Shown here: piece after piece, positions 38,581 through 48,028 of the stretch
Layout: each line of letters starts with the position of its first letter
Numbering within the stretch: position 1 is the stretch's first letter
NCBI RefSeq assembly: GCF_028748185.1
Contig: NZ_CP118164.1
Coordinates: 2,728,001-2,792,000, forward strand
Source of the DNA: Bremerella sp. P1
GTDB lineage: Bacteria > Planctomycetota > Planctomycetia > Pirellulales > Pirellulaceae
Reading direction: 5' to 3'
Length of the DNA stretch: 64,000 nucleotides
Notes under the pieces: model-generated
Databases searched by the model: none
What the model saw: only the letters and a program-made list of their open reading frames with translations
Told to the model about the DNA's origin: nothing
Translations under genes and position numbers: made by a program

Positions 38581-40323
38581 TTAGAGGCTTCGCAGAAACT
38601 GGATCAGGTCATCCAATTGCTGGTCGGTCAATTCGACCGCCAGCTGGTGTCCGTGGACCTCGAACACATCTCGCAGCGAGGTCGCCCTGGCATCGTGAAA
38701 GAACGTATCACGATGCCCGATCCCGCGAAGTGAAGGTGGATTGAATTCGCGGTTCAACTCTTTATCGTGCATCCCCACGTCGTAGACTTCCGGCGAAGTA
38801 TAGAGCGGCGGAGCATGGCACTTGATGCAGTTGTTACGCAGGAAGATCTGCCGGCCGTGTTCGATAGCGGCCTGCTCGCGTGTGGCTTGCAGCATGTCGA
38901 TCGGTGGCGGAAGCGGCAGGCTCTTCATGTAGGCCGCCAAGGCCGAGGCCTGCTGATCGGTAAGGTCACGACCATGCATGGTTGTTTTAACCGAGTTCTT
39001 GGCCTGCTCTTCCAGCGTGTCACTGACGGCCAGCCAACCAAAGGGTGGTGTATCGGCTTTCCCCAAAAGCGAAAGAATCCGCTTGGGTGCGCCGTACGAG
39101 CGATCGCTTAAGTTGTCGCTACTCAGGCCGTTGGTATGGCCATCGGTATGACAGCTATGACATGACATCCACCCTTCCATCGATAGGCGGGCATTGTGGA
39201 ACAGGCGTTCTCCCTGTTCGGCCAGCTTCGGTTCTCTCACTGCACCCAGCGAGATCCGCCCCGTGGTTTCTGCCTTCTTGATGTTGACGAGCGAAATCGA
39301 ATCGCCGAATCCGTTGGCCACGTAAATGACGTCTTTCTCAGGCGAAATGACGACCGCAGTCGGATGCTCTTCGACCGAGACACGAAACAGCCCAAAGGCT
39401 TCGTACTTACCAATGCCTACCTGCCCTGTGCCTCCCATGGAAACGACTGCCTGTAGATCGTCGATCACGGCGATGTCGGTCGGGTCTCCCCCCCCCTTGC
39501 CTGGCTCGCCGATGGGATGCATGAAACCGTTACCGTAGAAATCAGCTTCCGGGTTCAGCACATGGTCCAGTGGTACCCAGCGCAGCTCGTTGCTCATCAC
39601 CAGGCCCCAGTGGATATCGTTCTCGTTGGTAACCGCCAGGCTATTGAGCAGTTGATGGGCGAATAGTAGTTTCGTTCCATCAGGCGAAAGCGCCATCGCG
39701 CGAATGTTATGCGCCGGAAACTCACGCATATGCCGCACAGTGAATGTGTTGGCATCGACGATGGCCAACCGGCCGCCGAAGTTGTCCGCCACTAAGATCG
39801 ATTGACCATCGGGGACAAACAGCACCACCCGTGGGGCAAACGGCAGAATCAATTCCCGCTGGAGCTTGAGTTGATCACCGGCAATGCTGAGCGAAACGAC
39901 CTTTCGGGGCCAGAGACAGCTCACGCAGATCTGTTGTCCGTCCGAGCTTACATCCGACTTGACCGGAGAGTAGGGAAGCTCGACACGCGAGAGAATGTCC
40001 AGTACGTCTCCATTTTGTTTCAGTAAAATGGCTTCGTTTGTTCCGCCATCCAGGGCCAGAATTCGTTGCTGGGGAAGTGGCAGCAGGTCAATGATCGATT
40101 GGCCAATACGCCATTCCGTAGAGATCTTCCCCTCGCTGCGATCCACGACCGAGATCGTACCGGTCCCACGATTGGCAGTCAGCAGGAACTGGCCATCTTC
40201 GCTCAGAATGAGGTCTTCCGGGCAGCGAAGTGCCGGTTGAGACGGATCCACGCGGTCAGCAGGTGCGGCGTAGCTAACGGACGCCAAAAGGAGCACAGCG
40301 GCGATTGCGGGGAAACGGATCAT
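38581..40323 (-). CDS. Beta-propeller protein with two haem c sites
   Basis: Exported 580-residue protein. Signal peptide about 1-20 (AVLLLASVSYAA), then a YVTN-type beta-propeller (about 35-360; LTANRGTGTISVVD, IYVANGFGDSISLV) and a C-terminal dihaem cytochrome c peroxidase-like region. Haem motifs are CHSCH (Cys388-Cys391-His392) and CIKCH (Cys499-Cys502-His503). This recalls the MauG/di-haem peroxidase superfamily and putative surface oxidases of Planctomycetes. Substrate and reaction are unknown. ATG at 40323 is chosen since it starts a proper signal peptide; the frame begins 51 residues earlier without one. Confidence 0.87.
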   Translation of the reverse strand: MIRFPAIAAVLLLASVSYAAPADRVDPSQPALRCPEDLILSEDGQFLLTANRGTGTISVVDRSEGKISTEWRIGQSIIDLLPLPQQRILALDGGTNEAILLKQNGDVLDILSRVELPYSPVKSDVSSDGQQICVSCLWPRKVVSLSIAGDQLKLQRELILPFAPRVVLFVPDGQSILVADNFGGRLAIVDANTFTVRHMREFPAHNIRAMALSPDGTKLLFAHQLLNSLAVTNENDIHWGLVMSNELRWVPLDHVLNPEADFYGNGFMHPIGEPGKGGGDPTDIAVIDDLQAVVSMGGTGQVGIGKYEAFGLFRVSVEEHPTAVVISPEKDVIYVANGFGDSISLVNIKKAETTGRISLGAVREPKLAEQGERLFHNARLSMEGWMSCHSCHTDGHTNGLSSDNLSDRSYGAPKRILSLLGKADTPPFGWLAVSDTLEEQAKNSVKTTMHGRDLTDQQASALAAYMKSLPLPPPIDMLQATREQAAIEHGRQIFLRNNCIKCHAPPLYTSPEVYDVGMHDKELNREFNPPSLRGIGHRDTFFHDARATSLRDVFEVHGHQLAVELTDQQLDDLIQFLRSL

Positions 40324-40493
40324 GAGCCAATAGATGCGGAGGGAAAAAGGTCGGGGGAATAACTGATTTTCCCATAGCAGCCCGACTGGGACAAGCCAAA
40401 ACGGGGAATCTCGTCCCGGCAAGAGTGGCGTGATTTGTGTTTCGAGCCTAAGTACAATACAGAGACCTTTCCCCAAATCCGGAGATTTTCCCT

Positions 40494-41687
40494 ATGTTGA
40501 CTCGCCGCATCGTCTTTACCGCTCTGACATTTGCCTGTGTGGCAATGGTTACGCAACTGGTTCAAGCCCAACAATCGAAAGTGATTGAGATTGGGAAGAA
40601 GGTCGTGGATGAAGACCCCACGTTTGCGTTCTACATTGGGACCTATACCCGCGGGGACAGCAAGGGCATCTATCGTAGCGAGCTCAATCGCCGGACCGGC
40701 GAAATGAGCCTTCCAACGTTGGCGTATGAAATCGACAACCCTTCGTTTTTGGCGGTCAGTAGCGATCAGAAGAATCTTTACGCGGTTGGCGAAGTCGCAG
40801 ATTTCGGCGATGGCGACTCGGGTGCGGTCTCGGCGTTTACCTTTAATGAGGATGGAACCCTCAATTTGCTTAACCAGGAAGCTTCTGGAGGAGGCGGTCC
40901 TTGCCATGTCGAGATTGCTCCGGGAAAAAGTTTCGTGATGGTTTCCAATTATGGAGGTGGTTCGTTCTCGACTCTGCCGATCGGTGAGGACGGCCAGTTG
41001 GCCCCAGCGACCTCCTTCTTCCAGCACGAAGGTTCAAGCGTGAATGAAGGTCGCCAGAAGGGACCGCATGGGCATGGCATGTATAACGTTGCCGGAAGTC
41101 GACTCTTGTTGGCGGCCGATCTGGGGCTCGACAAAGTAATGATCTATCGGACGGTCAATGGAACGACCGGTGAGTTGGAGTTGAATGATCCGGCATATCT
41201 CGAAATCACCCCAGGCTCAGGTCCACGCCATCTGGCGGTCAATGGAACCGGTACGCGAGTTTACGTTCTGAACGAGCTCGATTCGACTTTGGATGTCTTC
41301 GCGCTGAATCCCAACACGGGCGCAAACGAGCATCTGCAGCGCGTACCAACATTGCCGAAAGACTTTGAGGGAAATAACACGACCGCAGAGATCTATATCC
41401 ATCCCAGCGGACGATGGGTGTATGCCTCGAATCGTGGTCACGACAGCATTGCCGCTTACCGAATTGATGACGAAACAGGCTTGGTTACCCTGTTGGGGCA
41501 TTTCGGCACGATGGGGAAGACACCGCGTCACTTCCGGATTTCCCCCAACGGTCAGTTTCTGCTGGCGGCAAATCAAGACACCAATAACATCGTGATCTTC
41601 GAGGTCGATCAAAAGATCGGAACGCTCAAGCCACTGCCCTCGCAGATCTCGGTGCCAAATCCCTGCTGCATCGAGTTTGTACAGTAA
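40494..41687 (+). CDS. 6-phosphogluconolactonase-like beta-propeller (lactonase family)
   Basis: Exported 397-residue protein with signal peptide (TALTFACVAMVTQLVQA) and a seven-bladed lactonase propeller: YIGTYTRGDSKGIYR near 48, GGGPCHVEIAPG near 135, GPHGHGMYN near 185, GSGPRHLAVNGTGTRVYVLNEL near 240, SNRGHDSIAAYRID near 310. Cytoplasmic Pgl of this fold hydrolyses 6-phosphogluconolactone; an exported copy more likely acts on other sugar lactones (inference). GGAG precedes the ATG. Its transcript ends in the hairpin at 41717. Confidence 0.88.
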   Translation: MLTRRIVFTALTFACVAMVTQLVQAQQSKVIEIGKKVVDEDPTFAFYIGTYTRGDSKGIYRSELNRRTGEMSLPTLAYEIDNPSFLAVSSDQKNLYAVGEVADFGDGDSGAVSAFTFNEDGTLNLLNQEASGGGGPCHVEIAPGKSFVMVSNYGGGSFSTLPIGEDGQLAPATSFFQHEGSSVNEGRQKGPHGHGMYNVAGSRLLLAADLGLDKVMIYRTVNGTTGELELNDPAYLEITPGSGPRHLAVNGTGTRVYVLNELDSTLDVFALNPNTGANEHLQRVPTLPKDFEGNNTTAEIYIHPSGRWVYASNRGHDSIAAYRIDDETGLVTLLGHFGTMGKTPRHFRISPNGQFLLAANQDTNNIVIFEVDQKIGTLKPLPSQISVPNPCCIEFVQ

Positions 41688-41716
41688 TAACTGCAACTCG
41701 GAATGAAACGTTGTTG

Positions 41717-41760
41717 GATGGCTATCACTTCTAATCGGTGGTGGCCATCTTTCTATTTAG
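41717..41760 (+). terminator. Rho-independent terminator of the lactonase gene
   Basis: GATGGCTATCAC (41717-41728) pairs with GTGGTGGCCATC (41738-41749) with two G-U pairs, then TTTCTATTTA. It ends the lactonase transcript ahead of the phosphatase gene. Confidence 0.75.
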
Positions 41761-41786
41761 GGGCGGATTGAGGCAAAGGAATTTCG

Positions 41787-42461
41787 TTGCGTACTTTGGC
41801 CATTGGCGATGTGCACGGATGTTTGACCGCGCTGGATAAGATGCTGGCACTCGTCGAACTCACGCCGGAAGATCGCGTGATATTTCTGGGGGACTACGTC
41901 GATCGCGGTCCTGATTCGTGTGGCGTGATCGATCGCATCTTGGAGCTGCGCGACCAATACAACATCATTTGCTTGACCGGCAACCACGAGATCATGATGA
42001 GCTCGGCCCGCTATGATTACCTGATGTATGAATCTTGGCTGAGGTATGGCGGCCAGGAAACGCTGGCATCTTATTCTCACGAGGATGGGGAAGAGTCTCC
42101 CTTGGACGCTATTGCCCAACGTCATTGGCGATTTCTCGATGAGGTATGCCTGCCGTGCTTTGAGGACGATTCTCATATCTTCGTCCATGCCAATGTCTCG
42201 CCCGATCTTCCGCTGGACGAGCAGGAAGATGAAATCCTTTACTGGGACCGATTCGCCAACAACGGGCCGCACTGCTCAGGCAAGACGGTTATCTGCGGTC
42301 ATACCTCGCAGAAGTCAGGCCTACCGCTCAATGTGGGCCATTCGGTGGTGATCGATACTTGGGTTTATGGAGAGGGTTGGCTGACCTGCTTGGATATTCA
42401 GAAAGGTCATTTCTGGCAAACCAATCAGGCAAATCAGCATCGTCTAGGCGTGCTAGCATAG
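41787..42461 (+). CDS. PPP-family metallophosphatase
   Basis: Ser/Thr protein phosphatase-like enzyme (224 residues), cytoplasmic. All PPP motifs are seen: GDVHG (Asp8, His10), GDYVDRG (Asp36, Asp39), GNHE (Asn66, His67), and the C-terminal CGHTSQKSG and VVIDTW histidine/aspartate set, binding two metal ions. The closest relatives in bacteria include PrpA/ApaH-like phosphatases. The start is TTG at 41787 with AAAGGA seven bases upstream; no ATG in frame could replace it without losing the first motif. Preceded by a terminator, so likely an independent transcript. Confidence 0.9.
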   Translation: MRTLAIGDVHGCLTALDKMLALVELTPEDRVIFLGDYVDRGPDSCGVIDRILELRDQYNIICLTGNHEIMMSSARYDYLMYESWLRYGGQETLASYSHEDGEESPLDAIAQRHWRFLDEVCLPCFEDDSHIFVHANVSPDLPLDEQEDEILYWDRFANNGPHCSGKTVICGHTSQKSGLPLNVGHSVVIDTWVYGEGWLTCLDIQKGHFWQTNQANQHRLGVLA

Positions 42462-42655
42462 GGTTCAAGCAGCTCGAGAACCGCGATATCACGTCGCATG
42501 TCACCCGAGTCGTTTCGATTTCACGATGTGAGAATGCTTGCCCTTGACCCCTTAGAGCAATCCTCCTATCGTTTTCGCTTACCGCGTACCCGTCAGCAGG
42601 CAGGATGCCTTCAACTTTGCGTGGAAAAAGCACGAATTCATCAAGGAAGTCAGGG

Positions 42656-43855
42656 ATGACGACAGCAAACAATGGCGTGGAAGCATCGGGTGTTTCGCAA
42701 GTTCCACTGCTGGACATTGGCCGTGGCAATGCACCGTTGAAAGAAGAATTCATGGCGGCTTTCGAGTCGGTTCTCGACTCAGGCCGGTTCTTGTTTGGCC
42801 CCGATGTTTTCCAATTGGAAGAAACGTGTGCGGCCGCATCACAGGCCAAGTTTGGCATCGGCTGTGCTTCGGGTAGTGATGCTTTGCTCCTTTCCCTCAT
42901 GGCTCTGGATATCGGCCCAGGCGACGAAGTCCTGGTGCCCAGCTTCACCTTCTTCGCGACGGCCAGTTGCGTTTGGCGCTTGGGTGCAAAGCCTGTCTTT
43001 GTTGATATCGAACCGAACTCGTTCAACATCGATCCAACTCGCTTGCAAGAACAAATCACTCCAAACACCAAGGCGATCATTCCGGTCCATCTGTTCGGCC
43101 AATGTGCCGACATGACCGAGATCAACAAGATCGCCCAGATGCACGACATTCCGGTTATCGAAGACGCCGCCCAAGCCATTTTGTCCGAGCACAAAGGCCA
43201 GCGAGCTGGCAGCATGGGTCTGGCCGGATGTATCAGCTTCTACCCAACCAAGAACCTCGGCGGCATGGGCGACGGCGGTATGCTGGTCACCAACGACGAA
43301 GACTTCGCTGCCAAGCTGAAGCTCCTTCGCGGACACGGCATGGAGCCCCGCTACTACCACCAGGTTGTCGGGATCAACAGCCGCTTGGACACGCTGCAGG
43401 CTGCAGCCCTTAACGTCAAGATGAAGCACATGGCCGAGTGGACCGAGATGCGACGTCAGAACGCCATGCGGTACACCGAACTGTTCAGCCAATGTGGTCT
43501 GGACCTGGTGCTGAAGCTACCGACCGAAATCGAAGGCAGCTACCACGTTTGGAACCAGTACACCGTTCGCGTCCCACGTGGCGGACGCGATTCGCTCCGC
43601 AAGCACCTGGCCGACCTGAAGGTTGGTAGCGAGATCTACTACCCGGTTCCGCTGCACCAGCAGCAGTGCTTCGCCTCGCTGAAAGAAGAGCTGGCACCAC
43701 TGCCGGAAACGGAAAAGGCCGCCGAAGAAGTGTTGGCCCTGCCGATCTTCCCAGAACTCACCGCCGCCGAACAGCGTCACGTGGTGAGCTCGATCGCGAT
43801 GTACTACGGCATCGAAGCCAACTTTGAAGCAACTGCCCGTCGCAAGTCGGCCTAG
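42656..43855 (+). CDS. DegT/DnrJ/EryC1/StrS-family aminotransferase
   Basis: PLP-dependent sugar aminotransferase family (399 residues from ATG 42656, AGGAAG upstream). PLP lysine Lys199 in SFYPTKNLGGMGDGG; Asp170 and Gln173 in IEDAAQA contact the cofactor; GIGCASGSDALLLSL near 68 binds phosphate; the YPVPLHQQQCF substrate motif is near 340. Family members make amino sugars for cell-surface polysaccharides. No neighbouring sugar-nucleotide genes, so the product sugar is unknown. It ends just before a strong terminator. Confidence 0.92.
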   Translation: MTTANNGVEASGVSQVPLLDIGRGNAPLKEEFMAAFESVLDSGRFLFGPDVFQLEETCAAASQAKFGIGCASGSDALLLSLMALDIGPGDEVLVPSFTFFATASCVWRLGAKPVFVDIEPNSFNIDPTRLQEQITPNTKAIIPVHLFGQCADMTEINKIAQMHDIPVIEDAAQAILSEHKGQRAGSMGLAGCISFYPTKNLGGMGDGGMLVTNDEDFAAKLKLLRGHGMEPRYYHQVVGINSRLDTLQAAALNVKMKHMAEWTEMRRQNAMRYTELFSQCGLDLVLKLPTEIEGSYHVWNQYTVRVPRGGRDSLRKHLADLKVGSEIYYPVPLHQQQCFASLKEELAPLPETEKAAEEVLALPIFPELTAAEQRHVVSSIAMYYGIEANFEATARRKSA

Positions 43856-43882
43856 GCGATATCCATTCAAAACGAAAAGTAG

Positions 43883-43914
43883 AAGCGACGCTCGATTCGA
43901 GCGTCGCTTTTTTT
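43883..43914 (+). terminator. Rho-independent terminator of the aminotransferase gene
   Basis: AAGCGACGCTCGA (43883-43895) pairs with TCGAGCGTCGCTT (43897-43909), followed by a run of seven T residues. It also abuts the stop of the convergent minus-strand gene at 43913. Confidence 0.88.
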
Positions 43915-44311
43915 ATGCCGACTCTTTTCCCTCTTGGAGTTCATCCAGACACTGCCAGGCGGTGATTAGGATGCCCAGAACAAGATAGAGCCACCAAAGA
44001 CCGTACAAGATCCCTAGAAGGATAAACGTTCCCAGGGGAGACGTTATATGCCGGGAGGAGGTCCAGAAGAAGAAGGCCGAAATAGGGAGCAGCACGATCA
44101 AATAAAACATCGACCGGAAGAGAATGCGTACATAGCGACGCCGGTAAGACCTTAACCTCGCAATTCGATCCTCAGTAAGACCCTCTAACGTGGCCGGTGA
44201 AAGCAGCATCAGGCCAAGCCAGACTCCGAGCACAACGAATTGAGTTGCACCGAGTAGTGGCGCGACATAAGCATAGAACTGGATAACTTTTTCGTACGGC
44301 AAGATGGCCAC
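43913..44311 (-). CDS. Small membrane protein of unknown function
   Basis: 132-residue protein with about four hydrophobic segments: YAYVAPLLGATQFVVLGVWLG, ILFRSMFYLIVLLPISAFFFW, and the C-terminal FILLGILYGLWWLYLVLGILI. A basic loop (RIARLRSYRRRYVR) lies between them. I recognise no family. It follows the coiled-coil lipoprotein gene by 69 bases on the same strand. Confidence 0.65.
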   Translation of the reverse strand: MAILPYEKVIQFYAYVAPLLGATQFVVLGVWLGLMLLSPATLEGLTEDRIARLRSYRRRYVRILFRSMFYLIVLLPISAFFFWTSSRHITSPLGTFILLGILYGLWWLYLVLGILITAWQCLDELQEGKESA

Positions 44312-44380
44312 TCCCTGTAGTTCATCGAGGTGTGGCCGCGATTGTAAGCGTGCGATGAGTAGATTGCCAGAAACTGGCTA

Positions 44381-45358
44381 CTATCGAAACGGTCGCCAGA
44401 GTGGCTTCTTAAACAGCCCTGGTCGCTCGTCTTGAGCGTCGTCGCTGGAAGCCTCAGGACGAGACGCTGTTCGTCCCGCAGGCAGCGGGACGGTGGCTGG
44501 GGTCCAGCGGGCCGAGTCTTTGCCGCGGAGGTCGACCTGGATGTCTTTCTTCTGCTGCAAGACCTCTCCCTGCTCGGTCGAGTAGCGGACATGCAGCTGC
44601 AGCGATTCATGCTCCGGCTTGCCTTCGGTCCAGGGAAGCTTCAGGTGAACGCCTTTGCCGAGCAAGGTTCGTTTGAGGTACTTGGCCGAGTCGGTCGTAT
44701 CGAAGTCCCAGCGGCCGACAAACGCCTCTTTGCCGGAATAGGCCGGATCGAGCAGGACGACTGAAACAGGGCCAGGCGAATCGACGTACTGGCCGGCTTC
44801 GTTCTGCGGTTCGATCACCACCATGATGCCGTCATCGCCGGGCTGGTCGTCGGCGTTATAACCGCCGGTCAGCTTTGGATTGAGTTGCATCTGCGTGACG
44901 ACTCGATCGACGACCACTTCGGCGTCGGGATCAAATTGCTGCAAGAGCGGACCATCCAGCAGTTCCGGTCCGGGGGCCACGCTTTCTAGTTCTGGCAAAT
45001 TGCTCGACTCGCCCAGCTCAATCACCGGGCTGGTCAGCGAATCGGTATCAGGTCGCGAAGAAATACGCGATGCGCCGGCAAATGGGGTCGGCAAGGTCTC
45101 TGGTTCGGTCGAAGTCGTGTGCGGCCCTTCCGGTAGTCCGAGCTGCTTGCGAAGCGTCTCGTTCTCGCGACGAACCGATGCGATCTGGGAGTCTTTCTGG
45201 TGCACAACGTCCTGCAGGGCGTAAACCTTGTCTTCCAGGTAACGCAACTCCGACTCCAGCAACTGCACCGACGGATCGGTCGTGCGGCAACCGCTTGCCA
45301 AACCAAGTAGGGCAATCGCAAGCATCGCGAATCGAATTGTGGCAGGTCGTGATAGCAC
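44381..45358 (-). CDS. Lipoprotein with N-terminal coiled coil
   Basis: Envelope lipoprotein of about 325 residues from GTG 45358, which gives a short signal ending in a LASGC lipobox; a longer frame to 45466 starts with a basic N terminus and cannot be excluded. A coiled coil follows (LLESELRYLEDKVYALQDVVHQKDSQI), then a low-complexity region and a beta-rich domain (GDDGIMVVIEPQNEAGQYV, PGPVSVVLLDPAYSG). No known family. A lipoprotein with a coiled-coil stalk could link the envelope to something else. Confidence 0.75.
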   Translation of the reverse strand: MLSRPATIRFAMLAIALLGLASGCRTTDPSVQLLESELRYLEDKVYALQDVVHQKDSQIASVRRENETLRKQLGLPEGPHTTSTEPETLPTPFAGASRISSRPDTDSLTSPVIELGESSNLPELESVAPGPELLDGPLLQQFDPDAEVVVDRVVTQMQLNPKLTGGYNADDQPGDDGIMVVIEPQNEAGQYVDSPGPVSVVLLDPAYSGKEAFVGRWDFDTTDSAKYLKRTLLGKGVHLKLPWTEGKPEHESLQLHVRYSTEQGEVLQQKKDIQVDLRGKDSARWTPATVPLPAGRTASRPEASSDDAQDERPGLFKKPLWRPFR

Positions 45359-45582
45359 GCTGACGAAACTTTCCCAGGATTTTGGCCGAACTAAGGAAGG
45401 AAAAACTAAAGATCCGGCCACGCGTGCGGCATAGTTACGAAAAATCCGCAGACGGGTCAAACCCAATGCTTCGAGTTCTCAAGCGAACTGCTAGCAGAAT
45501 TCCGTTGACTCGCGCGTCGGCCTCGGTACGTTAGAGGACTCGCTCAGCGTTTCAGACTTATCCTTTTTCGCATTGCAACTTC

Positions 45583-46326
45583 ATGCCTACGTCCGAATTC
45601 CTCAAAATCGCCAGCTATGCCAATGCGGCCGATGCCGATCACCTGAAGGCCGTGCTGCAGGACCATGGCATTCGCGCGTTCGTCGACGGGGGCGATCTGC
45701 AGACTTCGCTCAGCTACATCGGCAGCGCTTTGGGAGGCGTGCATGTAATTGTTCGCTCAGTCGATGCTGAGAAGGCGATAGAACTCAAGGACGAGTTGAG
45801 CCAGGAGAGTCACGAGCCAACCGGAGGTCCCTGGTTCTGTGGAACGTGCGAGGAAGTCGTCGATGCCGGCTTTCAGGTCTGTTGGTCGTGCGGTGGCGAG
45901 AAAAGCGAAGTCGAAGCCGCAATGCCGGCGACCGCCGATCTGAATGACGAAGATGAAAGGGAACCGCTGCTGGAAGACAGCGACCAACCGCTGCCCGATA
46001 AGGCGAACTTCGACGAAGCGAACCCCTACGCCTCACCGCAAACCAAGGTCGAAGGGGCTGAGTGGCCTGAGAAACCGAGAGAGATTAATGAAGAAGCGGA
46101 AGCCATGCTCGTTCGGGCCTGGCGAGCGGCCATCCTGGGAGTGACGTTCATTCCGGTTCTGGCAAACATCTATTCGATGTACATGCTGTTCGCCGCGCTG
46201 AAAGAAACGAGTCGATTTACTGCGAGCGGCAACTGGCGATTCTATGGAGCATTTCTTTTGAACATGCTCAGCGGCATCGCCTGGGGATCGTTGTTTTACT
46301 TCATGTATCGGCCGGTCGCCGCCTGA
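45583..46326 (+). CDS. DUF2007 protein with zinc ribbon and membrane segments
   Basis: 247-residue protein. Residues 1-72 match DUF2007 (SYANAADADHLKAVLQDHGIRAFVDGG, HVIVRSVDAEKAIEL), a small alpha/beta domain near PII-like folds. Cys86, Cys89, Cys100 and Cys103 (FCGTCE, QVCWSCGG) form a zinc ribbon. An acidic linker and NPYASPQT follow, then two membrane segments (AAILGVTFIPVLANIYSMYM, NMLSGIAWGSLFYFM). The role is unknown; the layout suggests a membrane-tethered regulator. It has no obvious partner nearby. Confidence 0.78.
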   Translation: MPTSEFLKIASYANAADADHLKAVLQDHGIRAFVDGGDLQTSLSYIGSALGGVHVIVRSVDAEKAIELKDELSQESHEPTGGPWFCGTCEEVVDAGFQVCWSCGGEKSEVEAAMPATADLNDEDEREPLLEDSDQPLPDKANFDEANPYASPQTKVEGAEWPEKPREINEEAEAMLVRAWRAAILGVTFIPVLANIYSMYMLFAALKETSRFTASGNWRFYGAFLLNMLSGIAWGSLFYFMYRPVAA

Positions 46327-46369
46327 GTGCGTTCCCGCTTTATCACGTTGCCTGGATCTGCCGGCCTAT

Positions 46370-46401
46370 GAAAAAAGCCCACGCAATTCGCATGGGCTTT
46401 T
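46370..46401 (-). terminator. Rho-independent terminator after clpP1
   Basis: AAAGCCCA/TGGGCTTT arms (46374-46400) with a run of T residues on the minus strand (46371-46376). It lies 24 bases after the clpP1 stop and ends the tig-clpP-clpP unit. Confidence 0.82.
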
Positions 46402-46424
46402 AATCGTTGCTCTAACCGGTCGAC

Positions 46425-47012
46425 CTAGCTAGGCATGTGTTCGACAACTTTGTCGATCAAACCGTAATCGCAGGCTTCTTCGGCGCTTAAGAAGCGGTCG
46501 CGGTCGGTGTCGGCTTCGATTTGTTCGATCGGCTTGCCGGTGTGCTTCAGCAGGATCTCGTTCATGCGGTGTTTGATTCGCTTGAACTCGGTGGCGTGAA
46601 TCAGGATGTCCGAGGCGGTACCCTGCATGCCGGCCAGCGGTTGGTGGATCATCACGCGGGCATTGGGCAGAGCGTATCGCTTGCCTGCGGCACCAGCGGT
46701 CAGCAGAACGGCACCCATCGAAGCGGCCTGACCGATGCAGTAGGTGGCCACGTCGCACGTGACGAACTGCATGGTGTCGTAAATGGCCATCCCAGCACTG
46801 ACGCTACCGCCGGGGCTGTTCACGTACAGGTTGATGTCGGCCTTGGGGTCTTCGGACTGCAGGAACAGCATCTGGGCAACGATCAGGTTGGCGACTTCGT
46901 CGTTCACACCGGTTCCCAGGAAGATAATTCGGTCCTTGAGCAGCCGGCTGTAGATGTCAAAGACGCGTTCTTCGCGTCCGCTCTTTTCCACCACGTAAGG
47001 AATCATTGGCAT
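46425..47012 (-). CDS. clpP: ATP-dependent Clp protease proteolytic subunit (ClpP1)
   Basis: Serine protease that forms a tetradecameric chamber fed by a Clp ATPase. 195 residues, [21 protein letters not shown] start. Catalytic triad Ser98 ([10 protein letters not shown]), His123 (VMIHQPLAG) and Asp172 (DTDRDRFLS), the same numbering as the Escherichia coli precursor; [11 protein letters not shown] is also intact. GGAG precedes the ATG. It is downstream of the second clpP copy and trigger factor on the same strand. No clpX or clpA gene follows in the window. Confidence 0.96.
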   Translation of the reverse strand: MPMIPYVVEKSGREERVFDIYSRLLKDRIIFLGTGVNDEVANLIVAQMLFLQSEDPKADINLYVNSPGGSVSAGMAIYDTMQFVTCDVATYCIGQAASMGAVLLTAGAAGKRYALPNARVMIHQPLAGMQGTASDILIHATEFKRIKHRMNEILLKHTGKPIEQIEADTDRDRFLSAEEACDYGLIDKVVEHMPS

Positions 47013-47085
47013 CGGTTAGGCTCCAGTGTCTGGAATGTGTATTGGGTTCGGATAGTCGAATGAATGTTATGGCGTGTACCGAGTT

Positions 47086-47130
47086 CGCCCCCTCACCCTA
47101 GCCCTCTCCGCGGCGGGGCGCGGGGTCAGG
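47086..47130. repeat. C-rich palindrome-like intergenic repeat
   Basis: The stretch around CCCTCACCCTAGCCCTCTCC, followed by a G-rich complement-like tail (GGCGGGGCGCGGGG), resembles a repeat found dispersed between genes in many bacteria. It sits between the two clpP genes. Only one copy is in this window, so it cannot be proven a repeat here. Confidence 0.4.
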
Positions 47131-47151
47131 ATAGGAGCAGGCGATATTTCG

Positions 47152-47781
47152 TTAGTCCTCTTCGCCGGTTTCTGCTGGCGGCTTGGTGAGGATCTCGTCG
47201 ACGATCCGATATTCCTTCGCCTCGGTGGCGTTCATGTAGAAGTCGCGGTTGACGTCCTTGGCGATCTTTTCTTCCGGTTGATCGCAGTGTGCAGCGAGGA
47301 TCTTGTTCAGCTCTTCGCGCGTCTTGATGATTTCGTTGGCCTGAATCTCGATGTCACTCACCTGGCCACCGACACCACCATGCGGTTGGTGAATCATGAC
47401 CTTGGCGTGCGGCAGGATGAATCGCTTACCAGCGGCACCACCGGCCAGCAGAATGGCTCCACCACTAGCGGCCAGACCCACGCAGTACGTGGCGACTGGG
47501 CACGAGAGCATTTGCATGGTGTCGTAGATGGCCATCGTCGAGGTGACGCTACCGCCTGGGCTGTTGATGTAGAAGTGAACCTGCTTACGGCGGTTTTCGC
47601 TCTGCAGGTACAACAGCTTCATGACCAGTTCATTGGCGTTGCCGTCGTAGATTTCGCCCTGCAGGAAGACAATCCGGTTTTCCAATAGCAGGTCGCCAAG
47701 GGTCATCTGGCGTTGCCGTTGGTATTCGGCATAGGCCATGGCCATGGGCCCGACAGGGGCGTTTGGGAATTGTGAATTCAT
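47152..47781 (-). CDS. clpP: ATP-dependent Clp protease proteolytic subunit (ClpP2)
   Basis: Second ClpP paralogue (209 residues from ATG 47781, GGAAGGA upstream; an upstream ATG at 47799 lacks a ribosome site). Ser106 in CVGLAASGGAIL, His131 in KVMIHQPHGGVGG and Asp180 in DVNRDFYM look intact, although the Ser motif reads AASGG rather than AASMG. Distinct N and C termini suggest it forms a mixed ring with ClpP1, as in other bacteria with two paralogues (family knowledge). It lies between tig and clpP1. Confidence 0.94.
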   Translation of the reverse strand: MNSQFPNAPVGPMAMAYAEYQRQRQMTLGDLLLENRIVFLQGEIYDGNANELVMKLLYLQSENRRKQVHFYINSPGGSVTSTMAIYDTMQMLSCPVATYCVGLAASGGAILLAGGAAGKRFILPHAKVMIHQPHGGVGGQVSDIEIQANEIIKTREELNKILAAHCDQPEEKIAKDVNRDFYMNATEAKEYRIVDEILTKPPAETGEED

Positions 47782-48028
47782 GGTCGTCGATCCTTCCATT
47801 ACAACGTGCCGTCAAGGACGCCGCGGCACAGGATTAGTCCACCTGCCTGCCCGGTCGCTTCCGGCGAAGCAAACTACGAGAAGTATCCTGTTATTGTCTC
47901 CAGTTGCGAGGGGAAGACAACCGTAGAAGACACTTAGGAGAGGGGGCGGCGAAGTTTTTGTACCTTCGCTAATCGCTATCAGCCGGAAAATTTTAACTCG
48001 GCTAAAGAATTTGCCCCATCCGAGCATG

